Assembly: GCF_030915465.1 (NCBI RefSeq)
Contig: NZ_CP133267.1
Span: 3,585,001 to 3,649,000 of the forward strand
Origin: Neobacillus sp. PS3-34
GTDB lineage: Bacteria > Bacillota > Bacilli > Bacillales > Cytobacillaceae
Length of the DNA stretch: 64,000 nt
Reading direction: 5' to 3'
The number at the start of each line of letters is the position of its first letter. Within the stretch, counting starts at the first letter, position 1. A program made the position numbers and the translations under genes. Below are positions 38,650 to 47,423 of this stretch, one piece after another. The notes under the pieces were generated by a model that saw only the letters and a program-made list of their open reading frames with translations, did not search any database and was not told where the DNA came from.

Positions 38650-39291
38650 ATGAAAGAGTGGATTTTAGAACATAAGATTTCATTAATTTCCGGCTTTGTA
38701 ATAGCCATTGCGGTATTTTTTTATTATGCAGATAACCAGGAGACTTCCGGCCTTCAAAACAATGAGATCAAGCATGAAGTTAGTGCGGTGGAAAAAACAG
38801 GAGAGAATGCTGAAGAAGAAAAAAAGTCTTCTGTTAAGGTTAGCAATACCATGATGGTCGATATTAAAGGTGAGGTTAAACTGCCTGGTGTTTATCAATC
38901 CAACGAGGGAGAACGAGTGATTGATTTAATAAACAAAGCTGGAGGACTTACAGAAAAAGCGGATAAAAATCAAATCAATCTCGCAGAACATATTGTCGAT
39001 GAAATGGTTATTGTCATTCCCGCTATTGGGGCAACCCCTTCTCAATCAGGAACAAGCTCAGCCTCTTTAGTAATGGGAGGAAAATCGGCGGATAACCAAA
39101 TGGTTAACCTCAACAAAGCAGATGAAACGCAATTGCAGACCCTTCCAGGGATTGGACCATCCAAAGCGGCAGCGATTATCGAATACAGGGAAACAACTGG
39201 CCCTTTTAAAACGGTTGAGGATTTGAAAGAGATAAGCGGGATAGGAGATAAAACATTTGAGAAGTTAAAGGAATTAATTTCCGTGAATTAA
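38650..39291 (+). CDS. comEA: Competence DNA receptor ComEA
   Basis: Membrane-anchored receptor that binds double-stranded DNA during uptake. It has one N-terminal membrane segment (ISLISGFVIAIAVFFYY), a SLBB-type domain (VDIKGEVKLPGVYQ) and a C-terminal helix-hairpin-helix pair, VNLNKADETQLQTLPGIGPS and EDLKEISGIGDKTFEKLKEL. 213 residues is usual. AAAGGATTG is the ribosome binding site. Confidence 0.95.
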   Translation: MKEWILEHKISLISGFVIAIAVFFYYADNQETSGLQNNEIKHEVSAVEKTGENAEEEKKSSVKVSNTMMVDIKGEVKLPGVYQSNEGERVIDLINKAGGLTEKADKNQINLAEHIVDEMVIVIPAIGATPSQSGTSSASLVMGGKSADNQMVNLNKADETQLQTLPGIGPSKAAAIIEYRETTGPFKTVEDLKEISGIGDKTFEKLKELISVN

Positions 39292-39381
39292 ATATATGTT
39301 TGGTTTGACCAACTTAGCGATGCAGGATTACACTTACTTTATACTACTTTGAGACTTGCTGCTCTTAGGAAGGGGATGCAA

Positions 39382-39841
39382 ATGGACAGAATTTCTTGCG
39401 CAGTATTTTATGGCGCAGAGCCATTTACTAGCAATGAGAAGCACATGTACAAGACTTGCTGTGGGGGCAACAATTGTAAGGGATAACAGAATCATTGCAG
39501 GAGGCTATAATGGCTCGATTGCTGGCAGCGACCATTGCATCGATGCGGGCTGCTATGTGATTGATAATCATTGTGTCAGAACGATTCATGCTGAAATGAA
39601 TGCCCTGCTCCAATGTGCCAAGTTTGGAGTAGCGACCTCAGACGCTGAGTTATATGTAACTCATTTTCCATGCCTCCAATGTTGTAAAACAATTATCCAG
39701 GCAGGAATAAAAACCGTTTATTATGCCATGGATTATAAAAATCACCCATATGCCATTGAGCTTTTCGAAAATGCGAAGGTTAAAACGGAAAAGGTTGAAT
39801 TACGGGAGAAAACCATTGATCTCAGTAAAATTTGCCAATAG
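39382..39841 (+). CDS. comEB: ComEB, dCMP deaminase family (apparent frameshift near start)
   Basis: Cytidine/deoxycytidylate deaminase-like zinc enzyme. The zinc site is TIHAEMNALLQC and THFPCLQCC, with an extra cysteine/histidine set in DHCIDAGCYVIDNHCVRTIH. ATG 39382 has AGGAAGGGG at correct spacing and starts MDRISW/C, like the B. subtilis protein, but its frame fails at 39397-39400. Two missing G would give ISWAQYFMAQSHLLA. Alternatively one base is extra. The unbroken frame can only be opened from TTG 39356, which lies upstream of the ribosome binding site. The C-terminus is shorter than in B. subtilis. Confidence 0.85.
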
Positions 39842-39924
39842 GCAATATAAGCAAATTAGTTACTGATTGGACGCTGGCTTTCAGCTGGCGTCTGTTTGAA
39901 TAAATTTTTTTGAAAGGATTGTTT

Positions 39925-42270
39925 ATGAATGGAAAATATCTTTATCTAGCCATCACGTGTTTGTTAGGTATTCTCTCTTTTGTCCAATCTCCTTCAATTT
40001 TCTTCACAATTTTTCTCCTGTATCTCTCCGCATTGTATTTCATTAAACAATTTCCACTAGAAAAGTTAGCTGTTTTTTTCATTATTTATCTTATCTTTTT
40101 TATCGTTTCTTTTTCGATTATAAATCAGCATGGTACAAGAATTTCCGAAAAACAACGCTTATTTCATGTAAAATATGATTCCGAATTAACGATTGATGGT
40201 GATCAATTTCAGTCATTAGTTACTGAGAAAACTACAGGTGAGAAGCTTCTAGTCCGCTATAAAATCCGGTCAGAAGAAGAAAAGGAAGCACTAAAAAAGA
40301 AAGCAAAATCCCCCTTGTTATGCAAGTCGTTGGGGGAATTGAAAAAGCCTTATTCAGCACATAATCCAAATGGATTTGAATATGATCGATATTTGGAACG
40401 CAAACATATCTTTTGGATTATAAAACTTTCTTCATCTCCCTTTGAAAATTGCATCCCCTTAAAACCATCACCTCTCTCAATCCTAAAAGAAAACCGTTTA
40501 AAAGGGATCCGTTATTTGGAATCGAATTTCCCAGCCGATACGGCAGCAGTAGCAGCAGCGCTGATTTTTGGGGACAGAGGTTCATTTGATGCCGATCTTC
40601 TTGCGGCTTACCAAAAGATCGGCATTATTCATTTACTTGCCATATCAGGGCTTCATGTTTCTTTGTCCATAGGCATGCTTTATTATCTATGTATCAGACT
40701 CGGAATGACTAAGGAAAAAATGCTCCGTTTATTGCTTGTTTTTCTGCCCATTTATGCGGTCCTTACAGGGGGCTCGCCATCCGTAATCCGCTCTGTTCTA
40801 ATGATATTTATCATGGTGGCTGCGGATAGGTGGAAACATAAACATAGGTTTCGGCCAATCGATACGCTTAGTCTTGCTTTTATAGGATTTCTGCTTTTTA
40901 GCCCAAACACAATTTTTGATGCCGGATTTCAACTCTCTTTTTCAGTGAGCTTTGCCCTAATCTTATCGGCGCCCTATATCATTAAACGGTATCCGAATAA
41001 TCTTCACCGCTTGTTGGCTACCTCTTATATTTCCCAGTTATCGGCGCTGCCTTTCCTGCTTTATCACTTCTTTGAAATTTCCCTTATAGGAATTTTAGTA
41101 AATCTCATCTTTATCCCTTTATACTCTTTCGTTTTTTTACCAGGGGTTTACGTGTTATTTTTTATGCAGCTGATTTTCGGAAGTGTACCTAGTCTAATTA
41201 TGATTATCTTTACTAAAATAATCCGTACCTCCAATGTGTTTGCATTAAGTGCTGCACAGTATCCCTTTGTTAATTTTGTGGTTGGAAGGCCTTCTATTGT
41301 AATGGCCGCAGTCCTTATTCTGCTTTGTCTATTTGTATTCGTTTTTTGGGAAAAAAGCAAAAAAACAAAAATGGCTACTCTCATTCTTTTACTGCCGTTA
41401 TTTTTTTTAATGGTCCAAAAAGAAGTGAAAAAACTAGATCCGGCAGGGGAAGTAACTGCCATCGATGTAGGACAGGGCGATAGTATTTTAATTAAGCTTT
41501 CTCGGAATCATGGAACCTACTTAATTGATACAGGCGGAACGGCAGTCTTTGGCGGGGCGGAGGATTGGAGGAAGGCTTCCTCTTCATTTGAAGTTGGAAA
41601 AAACATTGTTGTTCCTTTCTTAAAAGGAAGAGGAATCAGCAAAATCGATAAATTGATTTTGACACATGGAGATACAGATCATACAGGTGGAAGCTACTCT
41701 GTTATAAAGGAACTGAAAATAAAAGAAATCCTTATGCCTTCAATCGCAGAGCCAAATATAAATGAAAAGAAAATTGAGGCTCTGGCTGCAAAAAAGGGAA
41801 TTCCCGTTTACAGAGCATCAGACGGTGATGTTTGGGGTGATGGCAAAACTTTCTTCAGGGTTTTGTCTCCGACCAGAGGATTTAAGGGGGAACCTAATAC
41901 CGGTTCCATAGTAATTCTGGCAAAGCTTGGAGGCCTTAACTGGCTTTTTACAGGGGATTTTGATGTTGAGGGGGAGAGAAGATTACTTCAAAAGTATCCT
42001 GCTCTTAAGATTGATGTATTAAAGGTTGGCCATCATGGCAGCAAAACATCTACCTCACCCGAATTATTAAAAAAATACAAACCCAAAATAGCCATCATAT
42101 CAGTTGGAGCTAACAACCGCTTCGGGCATCCAAATACTGAAACATTAAAAAATCTTCAGAATAACGGTATTTCCATCTTTCGTACAGATCTTCAAGGTGC
42201 AATTACATATCATTTTTTTGAGGAGAAAGGAACCTTCTCGACATTCTTTCCATACTATATAACAAAATAA
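39925..42270 (+). CDS. comEC: DNA uptake channel ComEC
   Basis: Polytopic membrane protein that carries single-stranded DNA into the cell. After several N-terminal membrane segments comes a soluble OB-like part, then the Competence domain (AISGLHVSLSIGMLYYL, GGSPSVIRSVLM), more membrane segments, and a C-terminal metallo-beta-lactamase-type domain with THGDTDHTGGSYS and HHGSKTSTSPELL, likely nuclease active site. 781 residues. ATG 39925 follows AAAGGA; TTG 39910 precedes it. Confidence 0.95.
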   Translation: MNGKYLYLAITCLLGILSFVQSPSIFFTIFLLYLSALYFIKQFPLEKLAVFFIIYLIFFIVSFSIINQHGTRISEKQRLFHVKYDSELTIDGDQFQSLVTEKTTGEKLLVRYKIRSEEEKEALKKKAKSPLLCKSLGELKKPYSAHNPNGFEYDRYLERKHIFWIIKLSSSPFENCIPLKPSPLSILKENRLKGIRYLESNFPADTAAVAAALIFGDRGSFDADLLAAYQKIGIIHLLAISGLHVSLSIGMLYYLCIRLGMTKEKMLRLLLVFLPIYAVLTGGSPSVIRSVLMIFIMVAADRWKHKHRFRPIDTLSLAFIGFLLFSPNTIFDAGFQLSFSVSFALILSAPYIIKRYPNNLHRLLATSYISQLSALPFLLYHFFEISLIGILVNLIFIPLYSFVFLPGVYVLFFMQLIFGSVPSLIMIIFTKIIRTSNVFALSAAQYPFVNFVVGRPSIVMAAVLILLCLFVFVFWEKSKKTKMATLILLLPLFFLMVQKEVKKLDPAGEVTAIDVGQGDSILIKLSRNHGTYLIDTGGTAVFGGAEDWRKASSSFEVGKNIVVPFLKGRGISKIDKLILTHGDTDHTGGSYSVIKELKIKEILMPSIAEPNINEKKIEALAAKKGIPVYRASDGDVWGDGKTFFRVLSPTRGFKGEPNTGSIVILAKLGGLNWLFTGDFDVEGERRLLQKYPALKIDVLKVGHHGSKTSTSPELLKKYKPKIAIISVGANNRFGHPNTETLKNLQNNGISIFRTDLQGAITYHFFEEKGTFSTFFPYYITK

Positions 42271-42296
42271 AGAAATACAAAGAAGCCTAACGTAAA

Positions 42297-42321
42297 GAGA
42301 CTGCATTGAAAATGCAGTCTC
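42297..42321. other. Hairpin between comEC and yqzM
   Basis: An 11-bp perfect stem GAGACTGCATT/AATGCAGTCTC with a GAA loop. It lies between two convergent genes and may end both, but has no clear T run. Confidence 0.6.
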
Positions 42322-42347
42322 CGTAAAATTCATTATGTAGCTAATTA

Positions 42348-42482
42348 TTAGGATCCGATTAATTTGATTACAGTTGCAATAATAAACATTAGAGCAAAAA
42401 AGCCGAATGAAACGCCAAAGCCTACACCTGAATCAATAGCGTCATTACGCTTACTCTGAACGTTTTGTTCAAATTCGTTCAT
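42348..42482 (-). CDS. yqzM: YqzM small membrane protein
   Basis: A 44-residue protein, MNEFEQNVQSKRNDAIDSG then a single membrane segment (FGFFALMFIIATVIKLI). It matches B. subtilis YqzM nearly residue for residue and sits at the same place, opposite to comEC and holA. GGAGGGG precedes the ATG. Function unknown. Confidence 0.92.
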   Translation of the reverse strand: MNEFEQNVQSKRNDAIDSGVGFGVSFGFFALMFIIATVIKLIGS

Positions 42483-42843
42483 AATCTACCCCTCCTATTT
42501 CCATTATAGTATAAGACATTCAAACAAAAAAATCTAGCTTTCATCTTCCGTTTTCCTATAATGACAAGGTTTGACACAAATACTTATTCGGCTTAAGGCC
42601 AAAATAATAATACTTAAGTTACTCCGCTGTCAAAGCTGGATCCCGGGTTCAGATTTGCGGCGTTCAATATAGATCGGGGATTGGCTTCTGAGGAGGCTGA
42701 TTCCCTCTTGGCGTTTATAGAATGTTATTCCCATTAAGCTTTTTAAGTAATCCCATTAATAATATTTTAGCTCTTGTCAAAATGTCCATGCTTCTTTACG
42801 ATAAGAAGAAGTGTTAATTGTGGAAAGGGGAGCAAATGGACCA
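42483..42843. other. Intergenic region before holA with no recognised gene
   Basis: About 360 bases. The segment 42628-42720 is richer in G+C than its flanks and includes GGATCCCGGGTTCAG, but I could not assign it to a gene, tRNA or known repeat. TTGACA at 42570 has no convincing -10. The last 20 bases hold the holA ribosome binding site. Confidence 0.5.
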
Positions 42844-43866
42844 ATGGTTATGGACATTTGGAAACAAATCAAGCACAAGCAAATAGCTCCCATATATTTA
42901 GTATATGGAACTGAGGCTTTTTTAATAAATGAGACGAAACAGCTTCTTCTTAATCAAATTTTAGAGGAAGACGAAAAAGATTTTAATTTATCTGTATATG
43001 ATCTGGAAGAAACCCCCATTGAAGTGGCCTTGGAGGATGCGGAAACCCTTCCATTTCTGGGTGAAAAAAAACTTATTTTTTTACATAACCCTGTATTCCT
43101 GACAGCTGAGAAGACAAAAGAGAAGGTTGAGCATAATATTGCCCGTTTAGAACGGTATATGAATGAACCGGCGCCATACTCTGTCATCGTTTTTTCAGCA
43201 CCTTATGAAAAGCTTGATGAACGAAAAAAAATAACAAAAGAACTTAAAAGAACGGCGGTTACGGTTGAAGCAAAAAAATTAAATGAATACGAGCTAAAGA
43301 ATTGGGTTAAAGACAGAGCGAAAATGAATGGCATTGAAATTGATCCGAATGCGATTGACCTTATGCTTTCTATGGCTGGAACTAACATGTTTATGCTAAC
43401 GAGTGAGGTTGATAAATTAGCTCTATATGCACAAGGTCAGCAGAAAATTGATGTTAGTCTTGTTGAAAAACTGGTTTCCCGTTCACTAGAACAAAATATT
43501 TTTGCATTGGTAGAAAAAGTGGTCCAGCGAAAAATGGATGAGGCTCTTCGTATTTATTATGACCTTTTAAAGCAAAATGAAGAGCCCATAAAGATTCTTG
43601 CGCTTCTAGCAGGGCAATTTCGGCTGATATACCAAGTGAAGGAGCTATCAAGAAGGGGATATGGACAGCAGCAGATGGCTGGATATCTTAAGGTGCATCC
43701 TTTCCGGGTCAAGCTTGCCGCCGGACAGGCACCCAAATTTACGGATGAAGAATTGGCCTCTTTAATGGGAATTCTTGCTGAAGCGGATTACCAGATGAAA
43801 ACCGGGGGAATGAACAAATCGCTTTTGGTGGAGATGTTTTTATTTCAGTTAAATGTAAAAAAATAA
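42844..43866 (+). CDS. holA: DNA polymerase III delta subunit HolA
   Basis: Clamp-loader subunit that opens the sliding clamp. The N-terminal AAA-like domain begins MDIWKQIKHKQIAPIYLVYG, DFNLSVYDLEE is conserved, and the C-terminal part SRSLEQNIFALVEKVVQRK and NEEPIKILALLAGQFRLIYQ matches YqeN of B. subtilis. ATG 42844 gives the family N-terminus; the GTG at 42811 adds residues not seen in relatives. About 340 residues. Confidence 0.92.
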   Translation: MVMDIWKQIKHKQIAPIYLVYGTEAFLINETKQLLLNQILEEDEKDFNLSVYDLEETPIEVALEDAETLPFLGEKKLIFLHNPVFLTAEKTKEKVEHNIARLERYMNEPAPYSVIVFSAPYEKLDERKKITKELKRTAVTVEAKKLNEYELKNWVKDRAKMNGIEIDPNAIDLMLSMAGTNMFMLTSEVDKLALYAQGQQKIDVSLVEKLVSRSLEQNIFALVEKVVQRKMDEALRIYYDLLKQNEEPIKILALLAGQFRLIYQVKELSRRGYGQQQMAGYLKVHPFRVKLAAGQAPKFTDEELASLMGILAEADYQMKTGGMNKSLLVEMFLFQLNVKK

Positions 43867-43872
43867 ATAAAT

Positions 43873-43908
43873 AAAAAAACGATTCCTTCTGATGGGAATC
43901 GTTTTTTT
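43873..43908. terminator. Bidirectional terminator between holA and rpsT
   Basis: A 14-bp stem AAAAAAACGATTCC/GGAATCGTTTTTTT serves both convergent genes. Confidence 0.92.
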
Positions 43909-43939
43909 GTCCAGTGCCAAAACACCGGAGATTTTAAAA

Positions 43940-44199
43940 TTAAAGCGCGTTGATTTTCTTAGCAAGACGTGACTTCTTGCGAGCAACAGCGTTTTTGTGG
44001 ACTGCGCCTTTGCAGAAGCTTTGTCTAATTTTCTAGCAGCTTCAACAAATGCTTCTTTAGCAACAGCGCTGTCGCTAGTTGCAACCGCAGCTTCAGCTTT
44101 CTTCACAGCAGTACGCATAGAAGACTTAACAGTTGTATTTTGAGCATTACGAGCTTCGCTTGTTTTAACACGCTTAATAGCAGATTTAATGTTTGGCAT
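43940..44199 (-). CDS. rpsT: Ribosomal protein S20 (apparent frameshift)
   Basis: Small-subunit protein S20, MPNIKSAIKRVKTSEARNAQ onward. The frame breaks at TTT 44009-44011 (plus strand). One more base gives ASAKGAVHKNAVARKKSRLA and a stop at 43940, so the protein is 86 residues, the normal size. Without correction the frame runs on through the terminator. It is encoded opposite to holA and gpr, as in B. subtilis. AGGAGGTG precedes the ATG. Confidence 0.95.
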
Positions 44200-44355
44200 T
44201 CCATTCACCTCCTAAAAAGAATCGAGATTATATGAACTCGACTTTAACATTCAACATTCATAATAATAATTCAGAACAAATGATATTCTATCAAACAGCG
44301 GCCCATATTGCAATACTCTCAAGTTAATTTGCACGGAAACATGCTTGAAAATGCC

Positions 44356-44386
44356 TGAATGTTTTAATAGCAATACGGCAATGATA
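44356..44386 (+). promoter_or_regulatory. Candidate sigma-G promoter of gpr
   Basis: TGAATG and CAATGATA with 17 bases between resemble the forespore sigma-G pattern (TGAATA, CATACTA). gpr is known to be forespore-expressed. The match is partial. Confidence 0.4.
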
Positions 44387-44435
44387 GGAAATAGTTTCTG
44401 TATTCTGTAAAGGATGAATTGGAGGGTATGCAGGC

Positions 44436-45559
44436 ATGAAGGATTCTTTAGATTTAAGCAAGTATTCAGTGAGGACAGACCTTGCCATTGAGGCCAGCGA
44501 AATGGCGCTTGCGGAAAGGGCGGCAACCGTTCAGGAACAGGAAAACCTTTCTCAAATAGAGGGTGTCATTATAAAGGAAAAAGAAGTAGAAGATATAAAA
44601 ATTTCCATGGTTGAGATAAGGGAAGAAGGAGTAAAGCAGCTAGGCAAGAAGCAAGGGCGCTATCTCACCATTGAAGTTGCAGGGATACGGGAACAGGATA
44701 CCGAGCTGCAACAAAAGGTTGAAAAGATCTTTGCACAGGAGTTCTCACTTTTTTTAGAAGGAATAGGTATAAAAAAAGATGACTCCTGTCTTGTAGTTGG
44801 TCTTGGAAATTGGAACGTTACGCCGGATGCACTTCGCCACTCGTTTGTGAAAATCTGCTTGTAACACGGCATTTATATAAACTTCAGCCCGAAAACGTAG
44901 AAGAAGGATTTCGTCCGGTCAGTGCCATTTCCCCCGGTGTTATGGGGTTAACAGGAATTGAAACAAGCGATATCATTTTAGGCGTGGTTGAAAAAACAAA
45001 ACCTGATTTTGTGATTGCCATCGATGCTCTGGCTTCCCGGTCGATAGAAAGAGTAAATTCGACCATTCAAATTTCGGACACAGGAATCCATCCGGGTTCG
45101 GGTGTTGGGAACAAGCGTAAAGAACTTAGCAAAGAAACTCTTGGAATACCGGTGATTGCAATCGGTGTTCCGACAGTTGTCGACGCAGTTTCCATAACAA
45201 GTGATACGATTGATTTTATCTTAAAACATTTCGGTAAAGAGCTTAAAGAAGGCAACCGTCCTTCAAGGTCACTGGCTCCTGCGGGGATGAACTTTGGTAA
45301 AAGAAAAAAACTCACAGACGAAGATATGCCAGAGGAACAGCATCGGAAAACTTTTCTAGGAATGATTGGGACTCTCGAAGACGAAGAAAAAAGAAAGCTG
45401 ATATATGAAGTACTTTCACCCCTTGGGCATAACTTGATGGTTACTCCGAAGGAAGTTGATGTATTTATCGAGGATATGGCCAACTTGATCGCTTCTGGGC
45501 TTAACGCTTCGCTTCATCATGCCGTTGACCAGGATAATGCAGGATATATGACCAGGTAA
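44436..45559 (+). CDS. gpr: Germination protease GPR (apparent frameshift)
   Basis: Aspartic-type endoprotease that degrades small acid-soluble spore proteins during germination. It is made as a zymogen; the autoprocessing region [10 protein letters not shown] begins near residue 12. [11 protein letters not shown] and VGLGN are the family core. The frame breaks near 44834-44837: one extra base turns DALRHSF into [20 protein letters not shown] and gives about 374 residues. The B. subtilis gene lies at the same place before spoIIP. Confidence 0.93.
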
Positions 45560-45647
45560 TCTGTTTAGATATGAATATTCCAATAGACAAACATGATTAT
45601 TTTTGAAAATTGAAGGTAACCGCTGAAAACGGCCAAAAGAATAAGAA

Positions 45648-45711
45648 ATGGTTCTACCAATTCTAGTAATGACATATCATTTACTAGAATTGTTTAGAGA
45701 GGTGGAACCAT
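45648..45711 (+). promoter_or_regulatory. Large inverted repeat enclosing the spoIIP ribosome binding site
   Basis: An inner 12-bp perfect stem CAATTCTAGTAA (45658-45669) with TTACTAGAATTG (45681-45692). An outer stem pairs ATGGTTC (45648-45654) with GAACCAT (45705-45711) and ACC (45656-45658, competing with the inner stem for 45658) with GGT (45701-45703). The outer 3' arm holds the GAGGTGG ribosome binding site and the first two bases of the spoIIP start codon. Confidence 0.65.
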
Positions 45712-46915
45712 GAAAAACTCTAGAGCTTCTGGAACGTTTATTACAGTTCAGGGGACCAGCATAATAAAACTATTCATTTTTTCTTTACTGTTTATGTTTA
45801 TTGTTTTTTCTGTTAGCGGTTTATTAACATCTATAAAACCGGAATATCGTCTGGCCTCTGCTTCTGTCAACGAGGCAGCCCACAATGTGAATGGGGAGCT
45901 GTTATATCAGCTTATGGGCTGGGAGAACCATTATTTTTTAAAGTCTGAAAAAGATTTAACTTCCGGACCAAAGTTAGCAAACCTTGTATTTAAGCTTTCA
46001 TCCAATATTAATTTAAATGACCCACGAAGTCTCCTGGGCAGGGAGCTTCCCGGTTTTTATCAGTTTGATGGGAAAATTATTGTTGCTGGCGAAGGGACAA
46101 ACTATACAAATATGCCAATGGAATCTGCGCCACCAATAGAAATCATGAAGCAGGAACGGGAAGCCTCCCTCCAAAATCTTGAAAGCCTTGACCAGCCAAA
46201 AGATGAGGGAACCACTCCTCCGCCTTCTCCATCCCAAACGACTGGCGGGCGAAAGGTTATATACCTATACTTCACCCATAATCGAGAATCTTACCTGCCT
46301 TATTTAAAGGGTGTAACAAATCCAAATCTCGCCTATCACTCCCAAATTAATGTGACGAGGATAGGGGATAAGCTTAAGGAAAGCCTTGAAAGCCGAGGGA
46401 TAGGAACTGAGGTTAATAAAACAGACGTTATGGGAAACCTGGTCAAAAAGGGATTGAAAATGCCTAGCGCCTATCAGGAATCGCGTCCAGTTGTTGCTTC
46501 CGCTATGGCATCAAACCGTGATTTACATTATTTTATCGACATCCACAGGGATTCGCGTCGACGGGACGATACAACTGTCACGATTAATGGTAAGTCTTAT
46601 GCAAAATTATCATTTATCATTGGCGGTAAAAATCCCAACTATGAGAAAAATGAAAAGCTCGCAACCGATTTGCATAATCTTCTTCAAAAAAAATATAAAG
46701 GACTTAGCTGGGGGGTTATTGAAAAGAAGGGTGCAGGAGAAAATGGGAAATACAATCAAGACTTGAATGGCAGTACCATTCTGATTGAATTTGGCGGTGT
46801 GGATAACACCTTTGATGAGTTGAATCGCTCAGCTGATGCCCTGGCCGATGTTTTTAGTGAATATTACTGGCAGGCAGAAAAGGTCAATTCGACAGTTCCA
46901 GCACAAGGAAGCTAA
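45710..46915 (+). CDS. spoIIP: Stage II sporulation autolysin SpoIIP
   Basis: Mother-cell peptidoglycan hydrolase (amidase and endopeptidase) that works with SpoIID and SpoIIM to thin the septum and drive engulfment. It has an N-terminal membrane anchor (IIKLFIFSLLFMFIVFSV) and a C-terminal SpoIIP domain starting VIYLYFTHNRESYLPYL, with DIHRDSRRRDDTTV as the conserved active-site region. 401 residues. GAGGTGG lies upstream but inside the large inverted repeat. Confidence 0.95.
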   Translation: MKNSRASGTFITVQGTSIIKLFIFSLLFMFIVFSVSGLLTSIKPEYRLASASVNEAAHNVNGELLYQLMGWENHYFLKSEKDLTSGPKLANLVFKLSSNINLNDPRSLLGRELPGFYQFDGKIIVAGEGTNYTNMPMESAPPIEIMKQEREASLQNLESLDQPKDEGTTPPPSPSQTTGGRKVIYLYFTHNRESYLPYLKGVTNPNLAYHSQINVTRIGDKLKESLESRGIGTEVNKTDVMGNLVKKGLKMPSAYQESRPVVASAMASNRDLHYFIDIHRDSRRRDDTTVTINGKSYAKLSFIIGGKNPNYEKNEKLATDLHNLLQKKYKGLSWGVIEKKGAGENGKYNQDLNGSTILIEFGGVDNTFDELNRSADALADVFSEYYWQAEKVNSTVPAQGS

Positions 46916-46938
46916 ACTAGTAAAAGAGGCGCGTAAAT

Positions 46939-47268
46939 ATGAAAATTTTTATGCTTAAAAGTACCTTGATTGCAGTGTTGATGTTTATTTCCGTTTTAGC
47001 GGGAATGCAAATGGCAAGCGGGGGAATCCATAAAATGAAGGGCTATCATGATCCCGAATTTCAAAAGGCGGTTTCCATTGGAAACAAAGGAAGCGGGGTT
47101 AATGCATCAATTATGGGGCAAAATATTTCTGCGCATAATCTGGAAGAGAAGCAGAGGAAACTGGAAGAAATGAAGTCCTTCAATCTTTTTTCATCAACAG
47201 GTAAAAAAGTATCAGAGGGAATATCAAATGCTTCAAGGAAGCTGATAAACTATTTAACCGGGGAGTAA
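46939..47268 (+). CDS. yqxA: YqxA family protein (DUF3679)
   Basis: A 109-residue protein with an N-terminal hydrophobic segment (STLIAVLMFISVLAGMQMA), then a hydrophilic part (KMKGYHDPEFQKAVSI and LEEKQRKLEEMKSF). It follows spoIIP by 23 bases, as B. subtilis yqxA does, and is probably co-transcribed. Function unknown. Confidence 0.83.
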   Translation: MKIFMLKSTLIAVLMFISVLAGMQMASGGIHKMKGYHDPEFQKAVSIGNKGSGVNASIMGQNISAHNLEEKQRKLEEMKSFNLFSSTGKKVSEGISNASRKLINYLTGE

Positions 47269-47284
47269 AAGTGGATTTTTTTAG

Positions 47285-47312
47285 GCGGTGCTTTTGCAGC
47301 ATCGCTTTTTCT
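47285..47312 (+). terminator. Terminator of spoIIP-yqxA
   Basis: GCGGTGCT and AGCATCGC stem (one G-T pair), then five T. Confidence 0.82.
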
Positions 47313-47423
47313 ATTAAATCGCCCTGGTAGAGTAAGGAATTTGTGTTTTCGTTGAATCTTCACAAGTGTGCTGATATAATCAAAAATAGTGTACATGTGC
47401 GAGTATAGTAGGAGTGAAAGACC

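Noticed and set aside
42635..42680. tRNA-like segment containing GGGTTCAGATTTGCGGC
   Set aside because: No acceptor stem, anticodon arm or proper T-loop can be formed around it.
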